Source: Amblyornis subalaris (lineage: Eukaryota > Chordata > Aves > Passeriformes > Ptilonorhynchidae). From it: 64,000 nucleotides of DNA. The notes beneath the pieces are model-generated. The model worked only from the letters and a program-made list of their open reading frames with translations. It had not been told where the DNA came from and made no database searches. Location: NCBI GenBank assembly GCA_018881555.1, contig JACAXG010000026.1:6677965-6741964 (forward strand), written 5' to 3'. The position numbers and the translations under genes were made by a program. Positions 14,121 through 26,725 of this stretch are shown here, piece by piece; within the stretch, counting starts at the first letter, position 1; every line of letters starts with the position of its first letter.

Positions 14121-15479
14121 ATCCCTACCGAGACAGAATTCACATGTGTTAGAGTGAAGCTGCTGCCTAGGAGTGTGCCCAAGCCCTTTCTGTCCCTGCT
14201 GCTACAGCTCCCTCCACAGCCTCCTGTGTCAACAGGTCCCAAGAGTTTGCAACCGGCTGTGTAAATGACTTCTTTTTATGAAAGATGACGGCTTTAACAT
14301 ATATGTATTAACCCCATCACAGGAGTCCATTGTATAACTAAAGTATTTTTCTTTAGAGACATCAGCCAGATACAGCACNAATGGGGAAAAGATCTTGTAA
14401 TGTTCCCAGAGCAAAAATTATAAGCTGTGAAATTTCCAAGAAGCATCAGATGAATANATGGTTAAATACATGCCACTGGACTACAGCTCCTGCTTTCATG
14501 GGGCATGTTTTCCTCAGAATTTTCTGATCTCTCCAACAGCGGGACATTGCTGATAATGATTAAGGATTAGCAAACACCAGCAAATCCAAGGTCATGGAAA
14601 GCAGAGGAAACACTGGCCTGGCTAGTGCCGCTAGATCTCCGTCAGCCTCTTGCCAATCCACATACAGCCCTACCACTCTCTGGGGGGGCAAGACATCACC
14701 CAGGTTGACAGTGAAGAACAGATCAGTGCACTGAGTGTTTACATTGATACTCGGACTATTAGCAAGTAAGTACATCAGAGGATTTGAATCAAGTTTGTAC
14801 GGAACATCAAATATTGAAATATTTGTAACAAAAAAATATTATATAACTGTCACCAAGTCATCTAGTGATAATGACACTCATAACTGCTTACAGGCACAAC
14901 ATGCTTACATAAATAAAATTGCCTGATTGTTATTGATCTGATAATATACAAGTACGAATACTGCTCTGAAATAATTTATTTTAATACAGATAGGATTTAC
15001 AGATCTTCTGACATCGAAATCACAATACTTATTTGTATTTCTTTATCATAGCTATTTCATAGAGCTCTTTTATTGTGCCTCTCTTCTACTGACTAAATAT
15101 GCTAATTTTTCATCTTTCCATTCCTCTTTCCTTATCTGTTTTGTTTTGTTTTTCTCCCAGTATATATTTTATCCAAGGCCATTTCCTTTTATTGTTTTTT
15201 GCCATTCCCACTCCATTCACTATCTCCTGATAAGAGAGATAATAAACACCCACACAGATGGGTTGGAAGTAGCAGGGAACAGGGCCTGTGGTGAACAGGC
15301 AGACAGAAAGAGGGATACCAAAGGGATGTAAATTTATGTATCTGGAAGTGCTCAGAAGGACTCTGTGACCCAGGCTTTTAACAGAAACATTCTGCCCTCT
15401 CCTCTGTCATGTGCTATTCTGAAATCTGTCTGTCTGTGTCTCTCATTTAAACCAGAAATTTCCACATTTAGGATAACAT
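14121..15479. other. Unique non-coding DNA, no gene seen
   Basis: Mostly AT-rich sequence. A slightly GC-richer patch (14150-14230) directly follows the CR1 tail and another lies near 14590-14710. Neither has exon structure that I can defend. Confidence 0.55.
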
Positions 15480-16070
15480 TACTGATCAAAATTTAATTGA
15501 AGCTCTCAGCGAAAGCGTCAAGATTTTTTGAGTTTTCCGCAATGAAAGCTCTTAGTCAGAAATTTCCCAGCGTCTCGACTGCAAATGTACAAGTTGTTGC
15601 ACTTCATGTTTGATAAAGAATGCAGCAAATTATTTAGGCGATGGGATGGAGGACAAAAAGGTTAATGACAGGCTTGGTTTTGAAGCTGAACTATGAATTA
15701 ATGGATTCAGCTCAGATCTTGTTGGTCACGGTCCAANGGTAATTCATTTATAAAGACAGTTATCTCATCATCAGCTTTAAACATGAGAAGATCAGGGGAC
15801 GTCTTCTTTAAATTAAAACTTGGATGCATTGTGTTAAGATTAAATTATTGTTTAAAAGGCATCATAAACTTAATGAAAATATGACAGGAGAGATTGTAAT
15901 TTATGCAAATGCAGCCTATTGCAAGCAACGACTACAGCATGCTGTCTGATGCTTTCAGTTTTTGCATTCTGCATTACTCACAGAAGCCATTTTTACATTA
16001 TGTTGTTCAAGAATCTTAATTGTAGAGGTGGAGAAGACAGCTTATCAGCAGTAGATAAAAAATGTGCTAT
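15480..16070. promoter_or_regulatory. Candidate conserved non-coding element
   Basis: This block has no repeat similarity and lacks low-complexity runs. It is dense in motif-like words: an octamer ATGCAAAT at 15903-15910, homeodomain-type cores such as 'aattaatgg' and 'ttaattg', and a GATA-like 'cttatcagcag' near 16042. Such even-complexity AT-rich DNA is typical of vertebrate developmental enhancers, but this is judged by texture only. No target gene can be named from this window. Conservation across birds and mammals would be the test. Confidence 0.3.
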
Positions 16071-18325
16071 ACTTAGCTTTACTAGGTTAGCATGCTGAAA
16101 GTGAATGTTTGCATCCAGACTCCTACTCACAGTAGATTCCCCCCCACACCCCGCCGTCACTCTTGTATTGTATCATGGTAAAATGAAAGGGGGACAAAAA
16201 GAGGTATGAAACCTCAATAGAACCCATAACAAAGAATGTGTGTTAAAGGCAAACATGACAATTTTCTGAAATTTGTGGAGATGAAGGCTAAGGTACACAG
16301 CAAAGGATAAAAAATATTTAATAAAAAAAAAAATCAGCTCAGGCTTGGTAGCATTTTGATTATTTTTCCATCTTTTATTTGCCTGGTTGACCATAAGAAG
16401 TACTTCCCATTCTAATGGTTTCTCATGGCAAGACACACACTATCACTGGATGCCATGCCCTGCCCTCCCTCCTTGCAATATTTTTTCGTATTCCTTAGGA
16501 AATAGGAGATGTGCTGTTTTGGCTGTGGTTTCTGATGAGAGGTTATTTCCACACCCATTCCCTCCTACTCAGGGAGAGGGTGAAACCATCTGCGGCCAGG
16601 AGAACTCCGTGAGGAGCCGGGCTCCTCATCCTGGGCTGTCACTTTGGAGCCTTTGCACAATCTCCAGCTGGTTCTGTTGTGCAGCCGACACATTCACTAA
16701 GACATGAATTTGGCAGAAATACTAATATTTCCCTGTCTCTGTAATTAAAGTGCATGTGCTAACGGTTACACAGGAAACGCAGCTTTTTAAAAATTCTGCA
16801 TACCAGCTTTGTGAATGAAATACTGGTCTGTCACTTGGAGTTCCGTGATTCGATTGGGGTGGATGGACAGAGGCAGGCAGGGCTGGCAGGGCCCTCAAAG
16901 GAGGCAAGATGGTCCACGAACGCCATTGGACATAGCAAGTGACCATTTGGAAAAAATTACTTCCTCTTCCACCCTCCAAGTCTTGTCCCGTGTGTTATGT
17001 GTTGTTACAAAGAGGCAAAACTCTGCTGCTCTTTCCCCTGGCACTCAGCAGAGCCACATTCTTCCTCGTGGTGGCAGCCTGATCCTCGCCTCTCAGCCAC
17101 TGTTTGGGCAGGATGCCACNGTTTCCGTGGAGAACAAAAGTGTGTAGGAGGAGCAGCAGCATTTAGGGGAGCCTGTGTCAGCAGCAGCCAAGTGCAGTGG
17201 GGCAGGGACAAGGAAGACAACGCTTCTGCAGCCCAAGAGTGTCAGCTGAGGCTGCAAATAATGAAGATGTCACCGAAAGAATTATTTCGTCCAAGAAAAG
17301 GTTACAGGAATTTTTCATAAGACAAGCTGATAGGTAATTTGCTAATGATGTCTTTCAACTGCACTGACGAGACACGAGTTTCATTTCATTCTTTTCTCGA
17401 CAACAGTGTCAGTAACAGAACTTTGGTAACTGCAAGACCGTATTCTTCTATATTTTACTTTGGAGTTATGGAAGCATTATTTCTTTTCTTAATTGCCACC
17501 AAACTGCCTTGCCCTGCTCTGACAATAGTTTTTCACTATGGACCCAAGTAAACTATCAGCAGCAGGAAACATTTTTGGATTGGCAAAACCCAGAGAAGAA
17601 CCAGATGAGTTTAACTTTTTTTTTAACCAAGTTTTGGTCAGCAGTTTTCAATAAATTATGTCTGAATTATCTCCTCAAGATATTAGAAGCATAGGTAATC
17701 TACTACAACACACCAAGTACCACATTGATCTTGAAGCGCATGCATTACCTAATGCTTAAACGGTATAAATTAAGATTCAATTAAGTTGAAATAAAACTAT
17801 GACTCTACCAAAAAAAAAGTATGTAGATATTTATTCTCTTCTGGAGACTAAAACTTTCTTAATTATCTGACATGATATACATAAAATACTATAATGAACA
17901 AAATTGAATTAAATAAGAAACTCATCTATTGACAGAGCAACAAAACCTGCCCAGAGCCTGTGATAAACATTTAGAGTCAAGCTCAGATTTGCCTCTAGGG
18001 GAAAATGCACAAGCAATAAAACTAGATTCAAATGTAAGTGGTTCTAACAACTAATGCAGCGGCCAGATTCCATGGGTGCTAAAAAAATTAATCCATGAGT
18101 GTGACAGCACACTTAAAATTACTAGAGTTGCAGCAATTTCTACTGTTATTAGAACTGTGGTCAAANCATAAATTAATTAAAACAATGCTGGTTACATCTT
18201 CTTCAAACATCACTGTAAACACACGTAAATGTAGGTTGTGTAGTTTTCCAAGAAGGTTGCAAAGACCAAAGAGATACATCATTATAGATCTGGGCTCTGT
18301 GTGAAAGGGTGATAACTGTGTATAA
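16071..18325. other. Unique DNA with a GC-richer patch, no gene recognised
   Basis: From about 16400 to 17300 the GC content rises above the surroundings and several overlapping frames of 85-110 codons are open. They run on both strands without a preferred frame, so GC content rather than coding is the simpler explanation. The patch could hold a non-coding exon or regulatory element. From 17300 to 18325 the sequence is AT-rich again, with no feature. Confidence 0.5.
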
Positions 18326-18628
18326 CACACCACCCCACTCACAGAAAAGGATTTTTTCCTGCTATCTAGTCTAACCTAAGCTCTGTCAGTTTGAAGCCAT
18401 TACCCCCTGACCTGTCACTCCAGGGTCTTGTAAATAGTCTCTCTCCTTCTTTCTTGTGNGCTCCCTTCACGTACTGGAAGACTACAATCAGGTTAACCCA
18501 AAGCCTTCTCTTTTCCAGGCTGAACAATCCTAACTCTCCCAGCCTTTCCCCAAAGGAGAGGGGCTCCATCCCTCTCATCATCTTGGTAGTCTCTTCTGAA
18601 TTGGCTCCAGCAGGTGGACNTAACATCT
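18326..18628 (-). repeat. CR1 LINE fragment, minus strand, 3' end missing
   Basis: The block reads as a reverse-strand CR1 body: 'ctctgtcagtttgaagccatta', 'gtcactccagggtcttgtaaatag', 'ctccttctttcttg' and 'aggctgaacaatcctaactctcccagcc'. In this family the 3' tail should extend further left on the plus strand, but recognisable CR1 sequence stops near 18326 without the octamer tail. The element therefore lost its 3' end after insertion or by recombination. Two ambiguous bases lie inside. Frames of 79 and 86 codons across it are not genes. Confidence 0.88.
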
Positions 18629-21119
18629 AGGACATGGTGAGAAAACTCGTTTGGCATTCATCCCCCATTCTGCTTTATAAGGCTGTATCTATTTTTATAA
18701 GGAAATGCACTTTGTAAAACAGATCCAGTGTTGTATCTCTCTGCTTTTTACAGAGGAAATAACATCTCCAGGTGCACTAAGCACTTGTATTTAAATATAA
18801 CTGAATGGTGCCCAAGTTGCCATCTTCAGNACTGAATCAATCAAACCCAATAAACACTTATAACGATTTTTCTTACCCAAGAGGAAATATGAAAATAACA
18901 CTATACCTCAGAAATACCTGTTTTTCTGCAGAGACTGTAAAGCTATGAAAAGAAATTCTTTCAGAGCTAAATCCTATGCCAGGTAATAATAGAAATTTCA
19001 CCTCAAACAGACAACCAAGTGTTTTTCTTATTACTGTGATTTCCTCTATCATCAGTGNCCTTCACCAAGTATAAGATTTTACAGGAAAAACTGCAAGATG
19101 TTTACCCAGACTTCATTCAGCAAACCAACAGCTGAGCAAACAGATTCAAACACTCCAGCTCTCTTCCCTCTTTACCATCCATTTTTAATAAACTAGAAAC
19201 ACTTGCCTAAATAGAGATGCCCTTGGAGAATCTGTTTGCAACATGCTGAGAGACTTACCTGTGTTTGCTTGTTCTGACCAAATCACAGAAATCTCCAGCT
19301 AATACCACACGCACCAAACAGAGCTTTTTGGCTTCAGTTGCAAATTGATAATAGCAAAGGTAAAAAAATGAGTTTTTAGCATCTTAATGTTTTTAATATT
19401 TTAAAATGTATTGTATGTTTCAAAGAATAATTNGCATACTGAAACAAGAAAGTAATAAAACATGTAATCATCCAGATTTTCTTTTTTCCTTTTTTTTCCC
19501 CTCTCTTTAAGATAAATAGGAGGTCAAATTTTTAGCATGAATGGTGACAAATCAATTTATTTTCAAGAGCTGTCTAGTTCAAATTTCATTTTTTACACCA
19601 TTTGCTGAGAAACTCAGTTCCCTTGCCACCACATCTTAACTGTGTCCCCAAACAGATTAACATCATGGCAGGATAGCATGTCATGTAATGATTTTAATAA
19701 CATTTATTCATAAGATTGTTACTCCTCCCAGCTTCTGCCTCAGGATCTGCCACAACATCATGTAGTTCATTAGCAAACACACTGAGAACTCAATGAGGCA
19801 GATACAATGTGTAGATTAAAAAACCCACAACATTAAGTTTAACTCTTCTGTAACCTTTTAAAACCCACTTAGAGGGTTATTTAATACTAAAATTTAATAA
19901 TGGTGCATATTGTTTCAATTTATACATATTTAGGAAGAACAAAATAGAAACGAGTTCTGTATCATATGAGGTTATTCTGGGACTGGGAAATTTAGCAAAA
20001 AAGAAAGACGATGGCCAACAGAAAATTAGGAAGGAAAAAAAAAAGGAAAATANGACAGGAATGGTCATAGAAAAGTTATTAAAATGCTTCATAAAATTTT
20101 TTCAAAATGTAAGAATTAACAGATAAATATTTATCCAGAATAATTATATCATATTTTGTGATTTGTTACATATTTTATATTATCTTTATATATCAATGCA
20201 TTTATTTTCTTAAATAGTAACATGGGTAGAAAAAATACAAAAAAAATTTTAAAATTATAAAGATGGGTTTATATTCCCTAGTTTAGNTATGGAGAAATAT
20301 GTAGTTATTTGTAAGAACTTTTCTGAAGATTGTTAATATTACCNTGAACATGCATAATCAACCTGACCCATATAAACTTAAATGGGATTTATATATGAAT
20401 ATACACCTTATGCATATATTACCATAAATATTAATTTANTCTAGTAATGTATTTTCCAAGCTAAGGAGCAAGGAAATATCTCCAAGATGAANACTTGTCT
20501 ATGTCTTCATAACAAAATTCTCAGAGTGTAAAGCCTCTGAGCTTTAGGTTCTATAAAAGGTTCTGTATCAGCCCATTTGATCTGGTCAAGGATTTTTTTT
20601 TTTCTGGGAGTTATGCAAAGGAACCTTTCATACATTTACAAATATACTNCTCAGTTCTTATTTCTTGGGAAAAGTGATCTTTCTGTATAATCAGCNTTTG
20701 GGGAACTAAATCAGAAACAGAAATAAAGAAAACTCCACACTTCTCTGCCAACCTGGTTTCTTCATCCAGCATGAGACAAATTAATTGCNCAGACTTTAAA
20801 TGATGGCTTAACCATGCTTTATTTTTTACAAGCTTATGCACTCCTTTCTGTAGCAAATTAGGCAGTTGTTCATAGAACTTTATTTTTTGTTGAGGTTTGA
20901 TCAAAATAATTTTTCTATGCATGTTGTTTCCTTTTTCCTTGGCTTAGANTGGGTTACATCAGTTAGAGTTTCATTTTCAGGAATGGGAAAAAAGGATTCC
21001 TATGTTTCTGTTCACGAGCATAGCAAAGTGATTTGCTTGTGGCATTCTCTAACGAAAAAGAATCTGATTCTTCAGGGAATGGTCCATGAAGGGTTATTTC
21101 TGAACAGACAGGAAAGATG
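18629..21119. other. AT-rich non-coding DNA, no gene seen
   Basis: Very AT-rich between about 19860 and 20460, with A and T runs and several ambiguous bases close together (20287, 20344, 20440, 20492). No repeat family or exon is recognisable. Confidence 0.6.
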
Positions 21120-21547
21120 CTGAAGGATATTCCACCTCCCCTACAAAGACAGGCTGAGAAAGTGGAGGTTGTTCAGCCTGGAGNAGGTTGTGTGGAGACC
21201 TTGGAGCACCTTCCACTATCTGAAGGGGCTACAGGGAAGCCAGAGAGGNACTCTTTGTCAGGAACTGTAGAGATAGAACAAGGGAGAACTGTAGTGACAG
21301 GACAGGCGTTTCAGACCGAAAGAGGGACATTTAGGTTAGGGATAAAGAAGAAATTCTTTACTGTGGGGTTGATGAGGCACAGGTTNCCCAGAGAAGTTGT
21401 GGCTGCCACATCCCTGGCAGTGTTCAAAGCCAGGCTGGATGGAGCTCTGAGCAACCTTGTCTAGTGGAAGGTGTCCCTGCCCACAGCATGGGAGTCGGAA
21501 TGAGATGATTTTGAAGATGCCTTCCAACCCAAACCATTTTATGATTC
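21120..21547 (+). repeat. CR1 LINE, 5'-truncated, diverged
   Basis: The CR1 body is recognisable from 'cacctcccctacaaagacag' through 'ggttgttcagcctgga', 'gaagttgtggctgccacatc', 'cagtgttcaaagccaggctg' and 'gatggagctctgagcaacct'. It ends with 'ccaacccaaaccattttatg' and one octamer-like unit at about 21547. It belongs to the same group as the copies at 26.4 and 35.0 kb. It is more diverged than those in its 5' half, for example at 21240-21310. It carries ambiguous bases at 21184, 21249 and 21386. Not coding, despite a 115-codon frame on the plus strand. Confidence 0.9.
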
Positions 21548-24500
21548 CCACCCTGAATACTGAAAATCTGATGGCCTGGATGTGGGAGNCAGACGCTGAT
21601 GCCATCTGGCATATAATGTTATGGTGACCTCCTCTATCTGAATGAAGAGCATCATAATGCTGTACAAGCCCTTCTGTGAGCAAGGCTTGTGTCAAATCCA
21701 AACCAGGTAGAGTGATTGCTACCCTCAGCCATACTAAAATTATTTAAATAAAAACAACAAAATCTGAAATGGAATAAATGGAGGCACCAGAAATGGGCTC
21801 CAACATTGGATGAAGCTTTAGTTTCAAAGCTTTCATGTGCCAAAAACTGAATTAATCAAATCTACAAACAACATAAATGAAAACACATAACATTTGGCAA
21901 ATACAGTTTGGGTTTTGAGTTGGCCCGGAAAGCAGAGGCAAAACACAAAGACAGAGAATAAAGAGTGAAACAGAGCCAGTGTGGCATCTGCCAAAGTACC
22001 ACATTAACTCTTATGGTTAGCACACACCATTACTGTGCTTTAGTGGAAACTAGCTGGAATATTTTGGACTCTAGTAGTAGAAATGTATAACCAAACATGT
22101 CAAGATATTTCTGAGATACACTGCTATCAGCTAAGCATAACATGGTGCAGATCCTCTCAGGGAAGGTGTAATCTGTCTTGCCTTTGACTGAGAAGGACCA
22201 GCAGTCCTGCTGGGGACATCTCACAAACATTCTTCAGAAAAAAAATGTAGATTTATAAAGCAAATAAATGAGTCGATTTGACATAATAATTTAGAAAAAA
22301 AAATTATCCTAAACTCATGCAGGTGGTATAAGCATGATAGAAGATGTCAAATTGTTAAACCAAATTTATTTTACTTATTATGACTACAATGCCGCATTTT
22401 CCTGTGGGTTCATAGCAGGTAAAAAAAACCAAAACAACCAGCAAACAATTATTATTAATTTCCCAATTAATACGATGTCAAAATACTTCAAAGCCACTGG
22501 CTCACATAAGCATTCCTTTGTGTCAGTGTCATATTTGTTGCTTCATTTGATTTGCATTTGTATGAACAAATACCATACTCCTGTATTTCTTCATATACAT
22601 GTCATAATCCAGAAAGCACAATGTGAGGAAAAAAACCCCTTATTATTATTATCTTGTGTTAGCCTAAGAACATTAGATGCAGACACAGACTACATTTAGA
22701 GCTGGTCTTACTGAGCACCGCAATAAATACATGAACACATAGAAAATGTCAGTCTTTCCCTCTACCAAATATAACTCAACAAGAGCAAGGAAGAGCCAAA
22801 GTAGCCAGGATCCATCCAAAGCTTGAAGCCTTTCAGCCGGGAGACTTCAGACCTAGTGTCAAGTGTTTCTCTGAGAAATGACAAACTTTCCCTTCTCTTT
22901 GTACAAAGCCAGATGATGACTCTAAAAATTGCCTCCTACCCATCTGTTCATTCAGCTGGTATTTGGCATCCTTCTCCCCATTTTTTTGGTCTTTTTATAC
23001 AAAATGCAAATTTTCAGGTCAGGAACCTGCAATATTTATAATAAAAAAATCCCTTAGGCTTGACAAAAACTTCTGACTCTCAGCAAAGGAGTGTTCTTCA
23101 TTTAGGTTCTCAGAGATATGAGCAGAGTACACGATTGTGCCATCAGTGATGAATTACTGAAAACATCAGCAAAGAGCAATTACTGTATGTCTGATCTTAA
23201 TTTGGCTTCAAGCTGGAAATACGATGCCTTATGTAAGATACCTCAGGGAACAGATGCCATCAAAGAGCAATGAAAAATGTTAAATATTCTGTGGATAGAA
23301 TTCACTGCTATAGCAGTTTCCCATGAGAGCAGATGCAAGTTTTCAGGCATTTTCTGAGCATTAAGGACTTGGCAGTATTTTCAGATCCCACCATGACAGT
23401 GCTTCTCTCCCCATCATTAGCTTAACGTCATGTTATATTGCAGTGCCCATCTCCACAGAGTGGAGAAGTCTGGCTGCTTCTTTACACTGAAATAAACATA
23501 GTTTTATTGTGCATCCTACTTACTGTATGGAAGGACTATTTCTTCAACTAGGCTATTAAAAACATACTTAAAATATTCATAACTGCAGCAAAACAGGCAG
23601 CAGGGAATTTGATAAAAATATGCAGTTCTCTTGAGTTGTGAAAGTGGCTGTTTTGGGAAATGTTTGGTTATGTGAGAACTAATGTACAAAATGAAAACAT
23701 TTCTTCAAGCCAGTAGAGCTTCTGAGCTCAATAATTTTTCTTATATTTTATTTTTTTCCTGCATAAGCTATATTTTTAACAATGANGAGACTTTTCACAA
23801 GTGTGATTTGGGCAGATAATAAGAAAGAAGGTGAAAGGACCTTCATGCTGGTCTTGTTGGTCTGAGTTTGATAATTTTTTAAAAGTTTCAATTCTTCAGA
23901 AAAAAACCCACAACAAAAAAACCCAAGACTCTAGATTTATCTTGCTGTAACAGGGGTTTGGCCAAAGGCTGCAATGATTTTGAAAGAGTCAGAATTCNGT
24001 GTTTTAGAATGTATTATAAACTGTACTTACTAATTAAAAGGAAATAAATCCTATATTCTCTATTACATTTTTACTTCCTTTTTTTCTTTCAAGAACATCT
24101 TTGGAAAAAAAAATCCCACTTTTAGTTCCACGAAACAATTCATCTTTTTAGATCTTCCCTGAACTAAAACNGGGATCAAATAAAACCCCAGCGTAGCAAA
24201 GTGTGCAGTGTTGNGAGGGCTGGTGCTGTGCTCTGATGTGGGCAAATTACAACTGATACATCTGGTGCTCCACTTCAAAGGCGAGATTGGTCATGCTCTG
24301 TGTGCTGGGTAATTGCATGCCCTGCTGTACATAATAATGTTTTTCAATTGGGCTTGTTCTGCATAACACAGACCCAATTATTATATAATTCCTACCTCTG
24401 CAAGTGAGTATATTTCTATTTTCTGATGGATTCAGGAGCAAAACTTCTTACAAGTTGCACAGGAAATTTGGGATAACTTGAGTATCAATTCCTCTCTCAT

Positions 24501-26410
24501 GAATTACTCGGACATCTAGAATATCTGCTTTCCCTATAACCTACAGAGGAAGACACCAAGTTNCTGGTTTGCCACAGAAATCCCAAACACTTCCCTGCAG
24601 AACTGGAACTAGATGTTTAACTGGTCCCCATTTCTAACTGAAAATTTCTTGGTTGACTAAAATATCCTATATCTCTTTGTTGTTTGGTTTTCCCCTCACC
24701 CCCCCCACCTCATTGCAATTGGATAGAAGCTGAACAAATTTAAGTAAGTCATTATTACTGTTTCTAAGAACTTTTAAAATAAATTTTGTAAATTAGAAGC
24801 ATTTATGAAGCTTTCTACTTAGGGCACTTCATAACTAAAAGTCCATCACCCTCCAACTTACACACCCAGTCAAATACAAAATTGTGCATTTATCAACCCA
24901 TTATAGAATTCTTTTGTACTAGCTGCCAGGGTCTTCCTCTAACACCCTATTTCTAGTAGAATACAGTTCAGCTGAAATACACTGAAAACTAAGTTAAATA
25001 TCTCTGTCTTATGTTGCAAACTACAAATACATCTTCCTTTTATTTTAAAAACCTCATTCAGACAAAAAAGCATTTTTCAGCTATCAGAAGATATAATCTA
25101 GTCCTAATATTTCCTTAGACATGTCAATTGAACATTGTGATGATAGGCTGTATTACGTCCGTGCATCAGAGGGAGAATGTATCGATCAAGCATCCATCGA
25201 TTTCAGCATTCAAGAGTTATCAGATTTCCTTGGGAAAGAAGGATGTTCATATGATGAATTAAGGAGAAAAAGAAGTTCAACCCAATTAGTAAAGCACAAT
25301 TGAATAAAATACCTACAGCTCTGTATCTTCTCTTATTAGGGTTTTCTCTAATAACAAAATACATCTTTCCTGCAAAGTATTTACTAATCTGTTAGTTTTA
25401 TTTTACAGAAAGCTGAAAAACATTTTTGTGCAGCCTAGAAAATGGAATTACATTCTATTGTTCATAAAAGCTGTAATGAATGGAAACTGCAATAAAGAAA
25501 CTATTCGTGTTATAGTCTGAAGATACTAATTAAGAGTAAATGCTTTGACCCTTTTAATGGTATTGGAGATAAATATGGTTGCTATAGAACAGATCTTGGC
25601 AATCAAGATGAATATTTTACTTAGTACAATTTTGTTCCACTAGACAAATGAATCAAGATGAAATTAAATAGTTCCACTTGTCNGTTTAAAATAAGTCACT
25701 AAAAGTCATCATGGCTAAACATACAAGATAGGAAGCATTTGAAAAATTAGAATTTACAAGATGACAGGAATTTATTGAAATAAGCAGAACACATGACACA
25801 TATAGTCTTGTTGCAGCCATCTGTATTTGAAAGTTCAGCATTTTTAGCTGTACATGTGAGAAATAAAGGTTAAAAGGACGGTCATGGAAGGGAAGAAAAA
25901 TCAAAAAAATCATTCAACAACAAATGCTATTGCTAAAAGATTATGTCAAGAAATAAAAGGCCATGGCAGACAATCCAATTGATATATCAGATACTCAGGG
26001 CTAGTCTTAAGACTCTAACTTCGTGATCAAATACCTCGGGAGGAAAAACTTTCTTTCACCACAAAAATAAAATATAATCAATTCTCACACTCTGTGTGCT
26101 TTTAAGTTAAAAGACAAAAAGGTTGACTTAATGGAATTTGGCAAATAAAAATAATTTTAACAAGGTCGAGTATGATTAGGTTGTGCTGGTTGATTAGGAT
26201 GTACTGAACTGGGAAATCCACTTGCAGATGAAACATTCCCCTAAGATCTGATTATACACAGTTGTTTTTAAGAGCAGTGGCTGGTGCTTAACAAGGCTGG
26301 CAGCAGCCAAAACTAAAATCTGCTAGAAGAGAAGACATCCTTGGAGATGCAGAGATACACTAGGAATAAAATATAACTGAATCACGGGAAAACTTCACCA
26401 CAAAGGCTGT
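21548..26410. other. AT-rich non-coding DNA; one exon-like frame inside
   Basis: No repeat family is recognised. The interval contains the short exon-like frame at 25121-25303, described separately. A 121-codon frame at 22334-22699 is rich in Ile, Asn and Tyr, as AT-rich chance frames are, and has no plausible splice context. The region near 23230-23470 has even complexity and could be regulatory, but nothing specific can be shown. Confidence 0.55.
25121..25303 (+). other. Candidate terminal exon, 60 codons, unrecognised
   Basis: A frame of 60 codons starts with ATG at 25121, three bases after a plausible splice acceptor ('atttccttag', AG at 25117-25118). It ends at TGA 25301-25303, overlapped by an AATAAA signal at 25303-25308. 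The peptide is compositionally protein-like: mixed charge, with an acidic middle and a basic stretch L-R-R-K-R-S-S near the end. Against it, a second frame starting at 25119 is also open for about 47 codons, no upstream exon is identified, and I recognise no family. It may be a real last exon, an exonised fragment or chance. Confidence 0.18.
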
Positions 26411-26725
26411 AGAGCCTACAGGAAATATGGAGAGAGACTACTTAAAAGGGCCTGGAGTGACAGGACGAGGAGGAACGGCTTCAAACTGACAGAGGGTAGG
26501 TTTAGATGAGATATTAGGACGACGTTTTTTACTGTGAGGGTGATGAGGCCCTGGCACAGGTTGCCCAGAGAAGCTGTGGGTGCCCCATCCCTGGCAGTGT
26601 TCAAGGCCAGGTTGGATGCTCTGAGCAACCTGGTCCTGTGAAAGGTGTCCCTGACCATGGCAGGGGGATTGGAATGAGATGATCTCTNATGTCCCTTCCA
26701 ACCCAAACCATTCTATGACTCTGTG
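26411..26725 (+). repeat. CR1 LINE, 5'-truncated, 3' end intact
   Basis: A short CR1 3' fragment. Landmarks in order are 'gagcctacaggaaatatgg', 'gggcctggagtgacagga', 'ggtaggtttagatgagatat', 'ttactgtgagggtgatgagg', 'cagagaagctgtgggtgccc' and 'cagtgttcaaggccaggttg', ending in 'ccattctatgactctgtg'. It is one of the better-preserved copies and groups with those at 21.1 and 35.0 kb. Frames of 80-100 codons on both strands cross it and are repeat-derived. Confidence 0.93.

Noticed and set aside
22334..22699. 121-codon plus-strand frame
   Set aside because: Ile/Asn/Tyr/His-rich as expected from AT-rich chance translation; no splice sites or family.
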